The notes below the pieces were generated by a model. That model made no database searches and had not been told where the DNA came from. It worked only from the letters and a program-made list of their open reading frames with translations. The translations under genes were made by a program, and so were the position numbers. Positions 38,049 to 47,774 of a DNA stretch of 64,000 bases are shown here, in pieces (position 1 is the stretch's first letter; the number at the start of each line of letters is the position of its first letter). The stretch is taken from NCBI GenBank assembly GCA_020403045.1, contig JADBYK010000028.1, forward strand, positions 53,119-117,118, read 5' to 3'. Source of the DNA: Cytophagales bacterium. Lineage in GTDB: Bacteria > Bacteroidota > Bacteroidia > Cytophagales > Cyclobacteriaceae.

Positions 38049-38122
38049 GAAAGAAAGGATCACAAATATTTTCATTCGCCCTTCCATTAGTTTTGTAGAA
38101 AGGTGTTGCTGCCAGACTCAGA

Positions 38123-38701
38123 CTACCTTTGCTTTTCAGTTAGAGGCTTATTCTTCAACATCCATAAACTAGATTTTGCAGACAGCCAACCGCATAATAA
38201 TCCAATAATAGCACCAACTAAAATGTCGGTGGGATAGTGAACGCCCAGGTAAATTCGGGTGTAGGTCATGACGATAGCCCAAATAAAAATAAGACCTACC
38301 CATTTATAGTGCTTTTTCAAGGACAGCCAAATAAAAATAGCCACACCAAAGGTATTGGCAGCATGGCTCGAAGCAAAACCGTATAACCCGCCACGATACC
38401 CATCGACCAAATGAAGCAGGCCTTCAAGTTCTGGTTCATGAGATGGACGTAGCCGCCCAAAGAACGGCTTCATAAAACCAGTGGTGATCCGATCGCAAAG
38501 CAAAATGGTTATGGCTACACCCAGAAGAATCCAGATGCTTGATTTTCCGTAGGTCTTGATCACAAAAAAAATAAGTATTGCATAAAGCGGTGTCCAAAAA
38601 AATGTTTCGGTTGATAAAATCATGACTGTATCTAGAAATGGATTATTCCATCCATTGAGCAACAGAAGCAGCCTTTTATCTAGTTCCAGTAATTCTTCCA
38701 C
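38123..38701 (-). CDS. PAP2-family phosphatase
   Basis: 192 aa; GRLRPSHEP..., YGFASSHAANTFGVAIF, YTRIYLGVHYPTDILVGAIIG. Confidence 0.93.
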   Translation of the reverse strand: MEELLELDKRLLLLLNGWNNPFLDTVMILSTETFFWTPLYAILIFFVIKTYGKSSIWILLGVAITILLCDRITTGFMKPFFGRLRPSHEPELEGLLHLVDGYRGGLYGFASSHAANTFGVAIFIWLSLKKHYKWVGLIFIWAIVMTYTRIYLGVHYPTDILVGAIIGLLCGWLSAKSSLWMLKNKPLTEKQR

Positions 38702-38772
38702 AGACTTAATTCAATAACCAGTTTTTAATGTCAACCAAATATCTTACTTTTTCCCGGTTTTAATCTACACCC

Positions 38773-40254
38773 ATGGAACGTTTTGACCTAATCATTATTG
38801 GTGCTGGCCCTTCGGGCTATGCTGCAGCCATGCGCGCGCTCGACTTTAAAAAGAAAATTTTGATGGTCGAAAAAAACAAAGTCGGTGGCGCAGGGATAAC
38901 CAATGGGGCACTGTCTTCAAAAACATGGTGGGAGTTGTCACGCGAGGCCTCTGCCTTTCGAAAAAATCTAAAGAGATACAATATCAAGGCGCCATCGATC
39001 AGCTACACGGAAATACAATCTGAGGTGCGAAAAGCAGTAGAGGAAAGGAAATCAATGTTGGAAGAACACATGGATCAACTGCGTCACTCGCCTTATGCGA
39101 ATTTGTTGGAATTCAAAATCGGAGATGCGCGGTTGCTTTCACAGCATGAAGTTGAAATTGCCGTTGGTGCGCGCAAGGAAGTAGTCTATGGTGACTATAT
39201 TATTCTAGCTACGGGTAGCAGACCCAGGTATTTGCCCGAACTGCCAATCGATGAAAAGCTGGTCATGACAAGCGAAGGCATTGAGAACATGGCGGATTTT
39301 CCGGAGAGTATGGTTATTGTCGGGGCCGGTGTTATTGGATGCGAATACGCAACTATTTTTAGTGGATTTGGCAAGACAAAAGTTAATCTTATTGATAAAG
39401 GAGATCGAATACTCCCGTTTGAGGACAAAGATGTAGTTGACATCATTGAGCGCAACATGGAAAATAATGGGGTACTCATCCACCGAAATTCCAAGCTGCT
39501 GAACATGCGAATTATCAACGGGCGAGTTGAATATGAACTGGAATACACAGATGGTAGCAAAGAGACATTTAATGTTGAAAAGGCACTTATTTCTGTTGGC
39601 CGTGTGGCAAACCTGGAAGATCTTTGGGATGATAAAGTTGGAATTGACATCACCAAGCGAGGCATACATAATGACGAGACACAAACCAACGTGTCCAATA
39701 TTTATGCAGTAGGAGATCTCACCGCTGATATCTCGTTAGTCAATGTAGGAGAGCTGGAGGGACGCTACGCAGTAGAACGAATTTTTGGGAAACCCGACCG
39801 TAAATTGGTCTATGAAAACATTAGCACCATCATGTTTTTGAGTCCGGAGGTAGCTGGAGTAGGGCATAACGAGACATATGCTAAGGAGAAAGGTATGAGC
39901 TACAAAGTAGTGACACTAGAATATAGCACGATACCACGTGCGATTGCCAAACGGAACACACAAGGCTTTATCAAATTATTAGTGACTGATGACGACCAGA
40001 TGAAGATTCTTGGGATGAAGGTAGTTGGTAATCATGCCAGCAGTGCCATCCAAGCCGTTGCCGTTTTGATTTCAATGGATAAGGGAATAGAAGAATTGGC
40101 AGAATGTGTGCATCCTCACCCAAGCATTACCGAGGGCATTCAAGAGTGCGTACGAATGCTAATGGGAAAATCAATGTTCAAGCCTTCCGCGTTGCGTGGT
40201 AGAATTTCTTGCAGAAGATATTCAAAGGGTGTTTACGAAGATATCGTTTTCTAA
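38773..40254 (+). CDS. Pyridine nucleotide-disulfide oxidoreductase-like (Lpd/Sth-like) flavoprotein lacking the redox-Cys motif
   Basis: 493 aa; FDLIIIGAGPSGYAAAMRAL; VGGAGITNGALSSKTWWELS in place of GGTCLNxGCIPSK; VIVGAGVIGCEYATIFSGFG; NIYAVGDL. Confidence 0.88.
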   Translation: MERFDLIIIGAGPSGYAAAMRALDFKKKILMVEKNKVGGAGITNGALSSKTWWELSREASAFRKNLKRYNIKAPSISYTEIQSEVRKAVEERKSMLEEHMDQLRHSPYANLLEFKIGDARLLSQHEVEIAVGARKEVVYGDYIILATGSRPRYLPELPIDEKLVMTSEGIENMADFPESMVIVGAGVIGCEYATIFSGFGKTKVNLIDKGDRILPFEDKDVVDIIERNMENNGVLIHRNSKLLNMRIINGRVEYELEYTDGSKETFNVEKALISVGRVANLEDLWDDKVGIDITKRGIHNDETQTNVSNIYAVGDLTADISLVNVGELEGRYAVERIFGKPDRKLVYENISTIMFLSPEVAGVGHNETYAKEKGMSYKVVTLEYSTIPRAIAKRNTQGFIKLLVTDDDQMKILGMKVVGNHASSAIQAVAVLISMDKGIEELAECVHPHPSITEGIQECVRMLMGKSMFKPSALRGRISCRRYSKGVYEDIVF

Positions 40255-40271
40255 TCCGCCTATTGAGAGGA

Positions 40272-41579
40272 TCAATTGACGCGCTCAATTTGCGCGCCTA
40301 GCTTCCTCAGTCTTCCTTCAATATTTTGATAGCCCCGATCGATCTGTTCAATATTTGAGATTTCACTTTCTCCTGAGGCAGATAGCGCAGCAATTAATAG
40401 CGCTACTCCTGCACGAATATCGGGTGATGACATCTTAATGCCGCGAAGCAGTTGTTTCCGATCAAGTCCCATAATACTTGCTCGGTGGGGATCACAAAGA
40501 ATAATTTGGGCTCCCATATCCATCAGCTTATCGACAAAGAACAAACGACTCTCAAACATTTTTTGGTGAATGAGGACGTTGCCTTTGGCTTGTGTAGCCA
40601 CCACCAACACAATACTTAACAAGTCAGGAGTAAATCCGGGCCAGGGAGAATCTGCTACCGTTAGGATAGAGCCATCAATAAAGGTTTCTATTTCGTAGCG
40701 CTCTTGCGAAGGGATGTAAATATCATCTCCACGAAATTCCATTTTGATCCCAAGTCGCCTGAATATTTCAGGAATGATGCCCAGCATATCGATGCGACAG
40801 TTCTTGATTGTCACTTCCGATTGAGTCATAGCCGCGAGCCCAATAAAACTCCCGATTTCAATCATATCGGGGAGAAGAGTATGCTCGGTTCCGTGTAATT
40901 TTTCCACACCCTCAATCGAAATCAGGTTGGAGCCAATTCCATTTATCTTAGCGCCCATGCGATTGAGCATATTGCAAAGCTGTTGAAGATAAGGTTCGCA
41001 AGCCGCGTTGTAAATGGTAGTCGTTCCTTTCGCCATTACGGCTGCCATGATGATATTCGCTGTTCCGGTAACAGATGCCTCATCCAGCAGCATGTAACAT
41101 CCTTTCAAGTGAGAGGCGTCAATATTGTAAAGATTCTCGTCTGCATTGAAGTTGAATTTTGCCCCTAAATTTTGAAACCCAATGAAGTGCGTATCCAATC
41201 TTCTACGTCCTATTTTATCACCACCGGGCTTTGGAATATTGGCCTCACCAAACCGTGCCAGGATTGGGCCAAGCAACATGACCGAGCCACGCAGTGCGGC
41301 TGCTTTCTTCCGGTAAATTTCCGTTTTTAAAAAATCAGTATTGATGTTCGCTGCTGTAAATCGAAATGAACCAGTGCCTAGCTTTTCAACTTTGCATCCT
41401 AAATCGCCAACCAGTTCTATTAATTTATTCACATCCAGAATATCGGGTACATTGTGAATAGTGACTGGCTCGCTTGTAAGAAGCGGCACGCAAATAACTT
41501 GTAGAGCTTCGTTTTTGGCGCCTTGAGGTATTATCTCTCCCTTTAATTTTTGTCCGCCTTTGATTTTAAATGAACTCAT
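40272..41579 (-). CDS. murA: UDP-N-acetylglucosamine 1-carboxyvinyltransferase
   Basis: 435 aa; MSSFKIKGGQKLKGEIIPQGAKNEALQVICVPLLTSEPVTIHNVPDILDV; DIRAGVALLIAALSASGESEISNIEQIDRGYQNIEGRLRKLGA. Confidence 0.96.
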   Translation of the reverse strand: MSSFKIKGGQKLKGEIIPQGAKNEALQVICVPLLTSEPVTIHNVPDILDVNKLIELVGDLGCKVEKLGTGSFRFTAANINTDFLKTEIYRKKAAALRGSVMLLGPILARFGEANIPKPGGDKIGRRRLDTHFIGFQNLGAKFNFNADENLYNIDASHLKGCYMLLDEASVTGTANIIMAAVMAKGTTTIYNAACEPYLQQLCNMLNRMGAKINGIGSNLISIEGVEKLHGTEHTLLPDMIEIGSFIGLAAMTQSEVTIKNCRIDMLGIIPEIFRRLGIKMEFRGDDIYIPSQERYEIETFIDGSILTVADSPWPGFTPDLLSIVLVVATQAKGNVLIHQKMFESRLFFVDKLMDMGAQIILCDPHRASIMGLDRKQLLRGIKMSSPDIRAGVALLIAALSASGESEISNIEQIDRGYQNIEGRLRKLGAQIERVN

Positions 41580-42277
41580 TGATCTCTTCTGCGGTGGGGA
41601 TTATTGCCTCTTCTATTTTTATTGAAACGTGGATTGCGATTGCGATTGTTGTTGTTATCACGTCCGCCCTCTCTGTTATCTCTATTATCATTAGGCCTTG
41701 GATTTTTGCGTTCGCGATAAAGCTTTTCAAACAAATTCTCTTCACGTACTTTTTCAAGATCGAGAACCAGTTTTCCTTGGGATAGATTTTTGAGGTCTTT
41801 CACAATTACAGAATCATCCAACGTTTCCTTATTCCAATTGCTGTGGAACGTTTTCATCAGTTTGCCAAGATAGATAGATGCCTCTTCGCGCTCTTTAGGG
41901 TCTTCTTTCTTTATGGCTTCTTTAATAAGCCTTTCTACATTCTTACCGTAATGTTTGAAGCGTACTTCGCTTTGTGGGTACTCCATTTTGCGAGGCTTCT
42001 TAAAAAGAATGGTGCGGTCAGGAGTTGTGAAAGGATTGTCGATATCTAAGTTGAAATCAGCGATGATGTATAAATCATCCCACATCCGTTGCGGATTTTC
42101 ATGCGGTTCTTTCACCACCGGTGCGAGTTGCTTGATCAATTCGATTAGCGTAGTAGCCATCTTCGTCCTTTTTTCCTTTTCAGGAATCGTGCGGATATAG
42201 TTGACTAGCTTTTGAACATTGCGGCCATATTCCTTTAGGATAATGCCCTCGCGCTGTGTATTGTATTCTCCAATCAT
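41576..42277 (-). CDS. DUF4290 domain-containing protein with R/N-rich tail
   Basis: 233 aa; MIGEYNTQREGIILKEYGRNVQKLVNYI...; C-terminal NDNRDNREGGRDNNNNRNRNPRFNKNRRGNNPHRRRDQ. ATGA overlap with murA. Confidence 0.85.
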   Translation of the reverse strand: MIGEYNTQREGIILKEYGRNVQKLVNYIRTIPEKEKRTKMATTLIELIKQLAPVVKEPHENPQRMWDDLYIIADFNLDIDNPFTTPDRTILFKKPRKMEYPQSEVRFKHYGKNVERLIKEAIKKEDPKEREEASIYLGKLMKTFHSNWNKETLDDSVIVKDLKNLSQGKLVLDLEKVREENLFEKLYRERKNPRPNDNRDNREGGRDNNNNRNRNPRFNKNRRGNNPHRRRDQ

Positions 42278-42283
42278 GAAATA

Positions 42284-44539
42284 CTAGTTCTCGTGTATTT
42301 TTAACTTAGCAAAACTAAGCAATAAGGTCTTCTCGCCAAAATCAGTAAAGTTGATCTTGGCCTTTCGTTCAGCGCCTACTTCCTCCAGTTTCACCACCGT
42401 ACCAAAGCCAAATTTCGGGTGTTCTACTTTCATTCCTTCCAAAAGGCCTTTTGTATCGCTTGGCATAAAATCAGCGGATGGTTTGTAGGCCGTCACGCGC
42501 TGAACGGGTTGAGTGCTGATCGACTTTTTAATGCCGGATACCAGACTCTTTGCGTAGTTGGGATTTGGAGCAGAATCGACCCCTCCAAAACGAGTGCTTA
42601 TTTTGATAAATCGCTTGTCGATATCGTCAAGAAAACGACTGGGTTCACAATTCTTCAAACGACCAAAGCGATAGCGAGTAAGGGCATATGAAAGAAATAA
42701 TTTTTGTTGAGCTCGTGTTATTGCAACATAAAACAATCTCCGTTCTTCTTCTAGTTCGGCACGGCTGCTGAGCATCATCTGAGAAGGGAACAAATCCTCT
42801 TCCAGTCCAACGATATAGACATTCTTAAACTCCAGACCCTTGGCCATGTGAATCGTCATCATCGTGACTTTATCAGGGTCGTTATCTTTATTCTCGTCCT
42901 GGCCGGTCACGAGCGAAACTTCCTGAAGAAATGCCCCTAGACTTTTATCTTCTTTTTCAGGATCGTCCACATACTCTTTAATGGCGTTTAGGAGTTCCTG
43001 AACGTTTTCGTATCGACTTAATCCCTCGACTGTTTTATCTTCATAAAGTTCTTTTAAAAGACCGGAAGCTTTTGCAATTTCTGCTGCCGCTTCATACGCG
43101 TCTTTGTTCTGGATTTCAATGGCGAAACGTTTTATTTTGGTGACAAAGTCATCAATAGGGTTTGCCGCACGGCCTCCCAAAAAGGAGCTTGCATTTTGAA
43201 TCACTTCCCAAATAGAAATCGCATGATCGTTGGCGGCTACAATGATTTTATCAATGGTTGTGTCACCGATGCCCCGCTTGGGTAAGTTGATGATTCTTCG
43301 AAAGGAAGCTTCGTCTTGTTGATTCAGCGAAAAACGTAAGTAGGCAAGTAGATCCTTGATTTCCTTTCGTTGATAAAAGGAGAGCCCACCGACCACCTTG
43401 TATTTGATATTCATCCTCCGGAGCGCTTCTTCAATGGCCCGCGACTGACTGTTGGTTCTGTAAAGAATCACAAAGTCGCTAAACTTCCATTGGTGTTGCA
43501 TTTTTTCTTCAAAAATGGAAGAGGCAACAAGCCTGCCTTCTTCATTGTCAGAAACCGATTTTATCAACTCCACTAGGCTGCCATCATCATTGGCTGTCCA
43601 AACATTCTTGGGAAGCTGCGCTTTATTTTTAGAGATCACCGAATTGGCTGCCTCTACGATCGTCTTGGTAGAACGATAGTTTTGTTCCAGTTTGATTATC
43701 CGCAAATCCGGATAGTCCTTTTCAAAATTTAGAATGTTGCTGATGTCTGCACCTCTAAAGCCATAGATACTCTGCGCATCGTCTCCGACCACACAAACAT
43801 TTTGGCGTACGGCTGCCAATTTTCTTACAATGAAGTACTGGCACAAATTGGTGTCCTGAAACTCATCGACCAATACATAATGAAATCGCTGTTGGTATTT
43901 GTTCAACACATCCAGATGTTCTTTGAATAATTTGTCGGTATTAAACAATAAGTCATCAAAGTCCATGGCGCCCGATTTAAAACACCTTAGTGCATAGGCC
44001 TTGTAGATGTTCCCTATTTCCGGGCGCATACTTGCCGCGTCATCAGCCATAATAATCGGGTGAGCCAGGTATTCCTGCCATGAGATGAGTTTATTTTTTG
44101 CCGATGAGATGCGATTGTAGACGGTGTTGACTTTGTACTGTGTTTCGTCTAGACCCATCTCCTTCACGATCGATCTTAGCAACGATTTAGAGTCGTCTGT
44201 GTCATAGATGGTGAAATTATTCGGATATCCCAGGTGATGCGCCTCAGCACGTAAAATTCGGGCAAATACAGAGTGGAACGTTCCCATCCAAAGGTTGCGG
44301 GCATCTCCGCCCACTACCACTTCTATTCGGTCGCGCATTTCCTTGGCCGCCTTGTTGGTGAAGGTCAGTGCCATGATGTTAAAAGGATCGACCTGGTGAC
44401 CTTGCATGAGGTTGGCAATGCGATAGGTAAGCACGCGGGTTTTACCCGACCCGGCACCGGCAATCAGCATGCAAGGACCGTCCGTATTGAGCACAGCCTC
44501 GAGTTGAGGCTCATTTAAGGTCTGTAAATAACGATCCAT
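42284..44539 (-). CDS. UvrD/PcrA-family ATP-dependent DNA helicase
   Basis: 751 aa; LNEPQLEAVLNTDGPCMLIAGAGSGKTRVLTYRI; LVDEFQDTNLCQ; GDDAQSIYGFRGADISNIL; TIHMAKGLEFKNVYIVGLEEDLFP. Confidence 0.97.
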   Translation of the reverse strand: MDRYLQTLNEPQLEAVLNTDGPCMLIAGAGSGKTRVLTYRIANLMQGHQVDPFNIMALTFTNKAAKEMRDRIEVVVGGDARNLWMGTFHSVFARILRAEAHHLGYPNNFTIYDTDDSKSLLRSIVKEMGLDETQYKVNTVYNRISSAKNKLISWQEYLAHPIIMADDAASMRPEIGNIYKAYALRCFKSGAMDFDDLLFNTDKLFKEHLDVLNKYQQRFHYVLVDEFQDTNLCQYFIVRKLAAVRQNVCVVGDDAQSIYGFRGADISNILNFEKDYPDLRIIKLEQNYRSTKTIVEAANSVISKNKAQLPKNVWTANDDGSLVELIKSVSDNEEGRLVASSIFEEKMQHQWKFSDFVILYRTNSQSRAIEEALRRMNIKYKVVGGLSFYQRKEIKDLLAYLRFSLNQQDEASFRRIINLPKRGIGDTTIDKIIVAANDHAISIWEVIQNASSFLGGRAANPIDDFVTKIKRFAIEIQNKDAYEAAAEIAKASGLLKELYEDKTVEGLSRYENVQELLNAIKEYVDDPEKEDKSLGAFLQEVSLVTGQDENKDNDPDKVTMMTIHMAKGLEFKNVYIVGLEEDLFPSQMMLSSRAELEEERRLFYVAITRAQQKLFLSYALTRYRFGRLKNCEPSRFLDDIDKRFIKISTRFGGVDSAPNPNYAKSLVSGIKKSISTQPVQRVTAYKPSADFMPSDTKGLLEGMKVEHPKFGFGTVVKLEEVGAERKAKINFTDFGEKTLLLSFAKLKIHEN

Positions 44540-44613
44540 AATTTATCCTGCAAGTTAGTATCGTGGAGCACGTTTGAGTAGAAAATTGGGTTTAATTTTA
44601 TGTTTTTAGATAA

Positions 44614-45159
44614 GTGATGAAACCAGATTTTCTAGCCACCAACAAGAAAGAATCCTTTTCAAGCTGGAAATTTCGAACCTTGATGAATTGGTATCCGATG
44701 TATTTTGGAACAGGCGGAAAAATCCTTTTTTGGTCCTCTGATTCGTCTGAGCTACATGTGCGATTGCGTTTATCCATTTGGACCTATAACTATGTCGGGA
44801 CGCTGTTTGGAGGTAGCTTGTTTGCAGCTGCTGATCCTTTTTATATGCTCATGCTGTTTCGCGCATTAGGACCCAACTATGTGGTTTGGGATAAATCTGC
44901 AAATATTCGGTTTAAGAAACCCGGTAGATCAACTCTTTATGCGAAATATCTGATATCCGAGGGCGACTTTGCCGAAATAAAGCAAACGGTATTGGCAGCG
45001 GGAGAGTTGACAAAGAACTTTTTGATTCAGTGGGTAGATAAAGACAATGTAGTGCATGCTGAAATAGTGCGAGAGTGTTACATTGCCGATAAAGATCACT
45101 ATCAAAGAAAAAAGGGCGAGATCCAGGAAGCAAGATTGGAGTTCTTCAAGAAAAAGTAA
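44614..45159 (+). CDS. DUF4442 domain-containing protein (hotdog-like)
   Basis: 181 aa; FRTLMNWYPMYFGTGGKI...WTYNYVGTLFGGSLFAAADPFYMLMLFRALGPNYVVWDKSANIRFKKPG. Confidence 0.85.
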   Translation: MMKPDFLATNKKESFSSWKFRTLMNWYPMYFGTGGKILFWSSDSSELHVRLRLSIWTYNYVGTLFGGSLFAAADPFYMLMLFRALGPNYVVWDKSANIRFKKPGRSTLYAKYLISEGDFAEIKQTVLAAGELTKNFLIQWVDKDNVVHAEIVRECYIADKDHYQRKKGEIQEARLEFFKKK

Positions 45160-45166
45160 TATTTCT

Positions 45167-45174
45167 TATCTTTG
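45167..45174 (+). promoter_or_regulatory. Candidate -7 element TATCTTTG upstream of the PIN module
   Basis: Exact TAnnTTTG 13 nt upstream of ATG 45187. Confidence 0.45.
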
Positions 45175-45186
45175 ATTTAAAAAATT

Positions 45187-45399
45187 ATGCCCGCGGCACT
45201 TAACAATACACAATTGGAGATATTGAAGATGTTTCGGAACGATCAATCCGAGGAGGAGCTTCAAGAAATAAAGTCCCTACTGGTTAAATATCTCTCTAGC
45301 AAGGCAGTAGCGGAAGCGGACAAAGCGTTTATCGTAAAAGGGTATACAGATGAGATTTTCGAAACTTGGAAAAATGAGCATTTCCGGAAAGTAAGCTAA
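45187..45399 (+). CDS. Small antitoxin-like protein
   Basis: 70 aa acidic helical ORF immediately before a PIN-domain gene. Confidence 0.7.
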   Translation: MPAALNNTQLEILKMFRNDQSEEELQEIKSLLVKYLSSKAVAEADKAFIVKGYTDEIFETWKNEHFRKVS

Positions 45400-45400
45400 A

Positions 45401-45829
45401 ATGACCGTTGTACTTGATTGCAATGTTTTAGTTAGATGCTTTTCGTCACGTTCACCCCACCACCTGATTTACCGATCGCTTATCAATACCAAATTCAATC
45501 TGGCAATTACTTCGGAGATCATGCTGGAATATGAGGAAATTGTTCAACAAAAATACAGTTTGGCGGCTGCCAATTCTCTTATGGCGGTGCTGCTCGAGTT
45601 GCCGAATGTTAAGTTTGTACACCCACATTTCAACTGGCATTTGATTGAAGCAGATAAGGAAGACAATAAATATTGCGATTGTGCTATTGCAAGCCAATCA
45701 TTTTGTTTGGTCACAGACGACAAGCATTTTGACGTGCTCAAGAATATCCCATTCCCTTCGATAACAGTTCTGTCTACAGACGGATTTTTTGATCTATTAT
45801 TATCAGCTTTAAAGAAAACAAATGATTAA
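45401..45829 (+). CDS. PIN-domain toxin
   Basis: 142 aa; [24 protein letters not shown]...[10 protein letters not shown]...[26 protein letters not shown] acidic residues. Confidence 0.88.
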   Translation: MTVVLDCNVLVRCFSSRSPHHLIYRSLINTKFNLAITSEIMLEYEEIVQQKYSLAAANSLMAVLLELPNVKFVHPHFNWHLIEADKEDNKYCDCAIASQSFCLVTDDKHFDVLKNIPFPSITVLSTDGFFDLLLSALKKTND

Positions 45830-46388
45830 AGTAGGAGAAGTACTCGTTTCAGACGACATCAAGGAAGTTGAGTTTGTTTGTCATTTAGAGAAATGCAAGG
45901 GGGCTTGTTGTGTGGAGGGCGATTTGGGCGCTCCTTTAGAAGAAGATGAATTGCCCATAATGAAAGAAATTCAAGAGAAGGTAAAGCCTTACTTAACCCC
46001 CGAAGGGCTAAAATCAATTGAAGAGCAGGGAGCCTACATATTAGACGAAGATGGCGATTATTCAACCCCAACGATAGGAGGGAAGGAATGCGCGTATGCG
46101 CACTACAATGACTTAGGAATTTTAAAATGTGGCATTGAGCAAGCCTATTTGGATGGAAAGATTGAGTATAGAAAACCGATCTCTTGCCATTTGTATCCAA
46201 TACGAATCACCAAAAACAAAAAAGGTTTTGAAGCCGTGAATTACCATAAATGGAGCATTTGCTCAGCTGCTTGTTCGTACGGAAAATCGTTACAAGTTCC
46301 GCTTTATAAGTTTTTGAAAGATCCACTCATCCGTAAATATGGAGAAGGTTGGTATGAGGATTTGGTTAGTAAAGTGGAGGAAAAATAA
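45822..46388 (+). CDS. DUF3109 family protein
   Basis: 188 aa; [28 protein letters not shown]...[12 protein letters not shown]...WSICSAAC; Cys-rich. Confidence 0.88.
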   Translation: MIKVGEVLVSDDIKEVEFVCHLEKCKGACCVEGDLGAPLEEDELPIMKEIQEKVKPYLTPEGLKSIEEQGAYILDEDGDYSTPTIGGKECAYAHYNDLGILKCGIEQAYLDGKIEYRKPISCHLYPIRITKNKKGFEAVNYHKWSICSAACSYGKSLQVPLYKFLKDPLIRKYGEGWYEDLVSKVEEK

Positions 46389-46419
46389 AAGAGCTCATTT
46401 ATTTCTAATGAGCTCTTTT
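46387..46419. terminator. Bidirectional rho-independent terminator
   Basis: AAAAGAGCTCATT-TATTTCT-AATGAGCTCTTTT between convergent genes. Confidence 0.85.
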
Positions 46420-46440
46420 GATACTGATTGAATTGACGAA

Positions 46441-46884
46441 TTACTCAGCCACTACATTTACTGTAACGCTGTGCTTTACTTCTTTATGCAAATCAATGTG
46501 AGCAATATAGGTTCCTAATTGCTTAGGCTGCTCTTTAAAGCTGATCTTTTTGCGATCCACATCAAAGCCTTTGGCTTTCAATGCATCGGACACCTGAACG
46601 GCTGTAACGGCTCCGAAAATCTTTCCGGATTCCCCTGCTTTTGTTCCAATCTCCAGCGTCATTTCGCCAATCTTGGCTGCTAATGCTTCTGCATCTTGCT
46701 TTAGTTTCGCTGCTTTGTGTGCCGCCTGGCGAATGTTCTCAGCTACCATTCTCTTGTTAGAGTCGTTAGCGATCAAAGCCACTCCATTTGGAATCAGGTA
46801 ATTGCGGCCATAGCCTGGCTTTACCTTTACCGTATCATTCTTGTAACCGAGTCCTGTTACGTCTTGTTTCAAAATTATTTCCAT
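46441..46884 (-). CDS. rplI: 50S ribosomal protein L9
   Basis: 147 aa; MEIILKQDVTGLGYKNDTVKVKPGYGRNYLIPNGVA. Confidence 0.98.
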   Translation of the reverse strand: MEIILKQDVTGLGYKNDTVKVKPGYGRNYLIPNGVALIANDSNKRMVAENIRQAAHKAAKLKQDAEALAAKIGEMTLEIGTKAGESGKIFGAVTAVQVSDALKAKGFDVDRKKISFKEQPKQLGTYIAHIDLHKEVKHSVTVNVVAE

Positions 46885-46986
46885 GGTTGTACAGGTTAAA
46901 GGTTATTTCATGTGTTAACTATTTTTTCTTTAGGGCACATGGAATAGCCGGATTTGTCATGTCGTTTTATACAAAATTAATGAGAG

Positions 46987-47238
46987 CTATTTCATCTGGT
47001 CAGCCAAGTAAGGAAGAATCGCCACGTGACGAGCTCTCTTCACGGCTTGCGCTACTCTGTTCTGATACTTCCAGCTGTTGCCAGTTAATCTGCGAGGAAG
47101 GATCTTGCCTTGTTCGTTGATGAACTTCAACAAGAAATCAGGATCCTTATAGTCGATGTATTTGATGCCGTTCTTCTTGAAGCGGCAATACTTGGGCTTT
47201 ACTTCTGCCCGTTTTACGGATTCGTTTACTAGTGTCAT
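46987..47238 (-). CDS. rpsR: 30S ribosomal protein S18
   Basis: 83 aa; [53 protein letters not shown]. Confidence 0.98.
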   Translation of the reverse strand: MTLVNESVKRAEVKPKYCRFKKNGIKYIDYKDPDFLLKFINEQGKILPRRLTGNSWKYQNRVAQAVKRARHVAILPYLADQMK

Positions 47239-47612
47239 GCGTTGGCCGCCTCCTTGCGCGGTGCTTGTTTTTTCGTTCTATTGAATTCTCCTTTGCGCCT
47301 GCGTTCGTTGTAAACGATCGAGTGTTTGTCCAATACGATCGTTAAAAATCGCATTACTGATTCATCTCTTCTATACTCTGTCTCCAGAGTATTGATGAGT
47401 GTGTTGTCTGTTGTCGCGAATTCGATGAGATTGTAGAAACCGGTAGACTTCTTTTGAATGGCATAAGCCATCTTTTTAAGTCCCCACTTTTCTACGTTGA
47501 TAACGTTGGCTTTTGCCTTCGTCAACAACTTCACGAATTTCTCGACAGTATCCTTTGCCTGGTCCTCAGACAAAACGGGATTTAAAATGAATACCGTCTC
47601 GTAATTTTTCAT
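47235..47612 (-). CDS. rpsF: 30S ribosomal protein S6
   Basis: 125 aa; [26 protein letters not shown]...[24 protein letters not shown]. Confidence 0.97.
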   Translation of the reverse strand: MKNYETVFILNPVLSEDQAKDTVEKFVKLLTKAKANVINVEKWGLKKMAYAIQKKSTGFYNLIEFATTDNTLINTLETEYRRDESVMRFLTIVLDKHSIVYNERRRKGEFNRTKKQAPRKEAANA

Positions 47613-47641
47613 GGGTTTAACAATTGTTTTAAAATGAGGCG

Positions 47642-47671
47642 CAAAGGTATTGAAAAATACCCAATTGGCAA
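47642..47671 (-). promoter_or_regulatory. Promoter of rpsF-rpsR-rplI: TTG - N19 - TACCTTTG
   Basis: On minus strand TTG (47671-47669), 19-nt spacer, TACCTTTG (47649-47642). Confidence 0.65.
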
Positions 47672-47774
47672 CTGCTCAACGCAGAATATGTAAGTTGTTA
47701 GAGAACCTGATTTTTCCCGCCCAGAAAATGCTAAAATGTGGCTTTTGGCTCTGATTTGCGCTATACAGGTTTAG

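Noticed and set aside
37831-38172. + strand ORFs of 113 and 62 aa (37831..38172, 37862..38050)
   Set aside because: They coincide with the structured RNA candidate, have no recognisable domain, and the first runs through the terminator into the PAP2 gene; coding potential judged spurious.
39195-39698. Two overlapping minus-strand ORFs (167 and 159 aa) inside the flavoprotein gene
   Set aside because: Fully antisense to a clear conserved CDS, no domain or RBS support.
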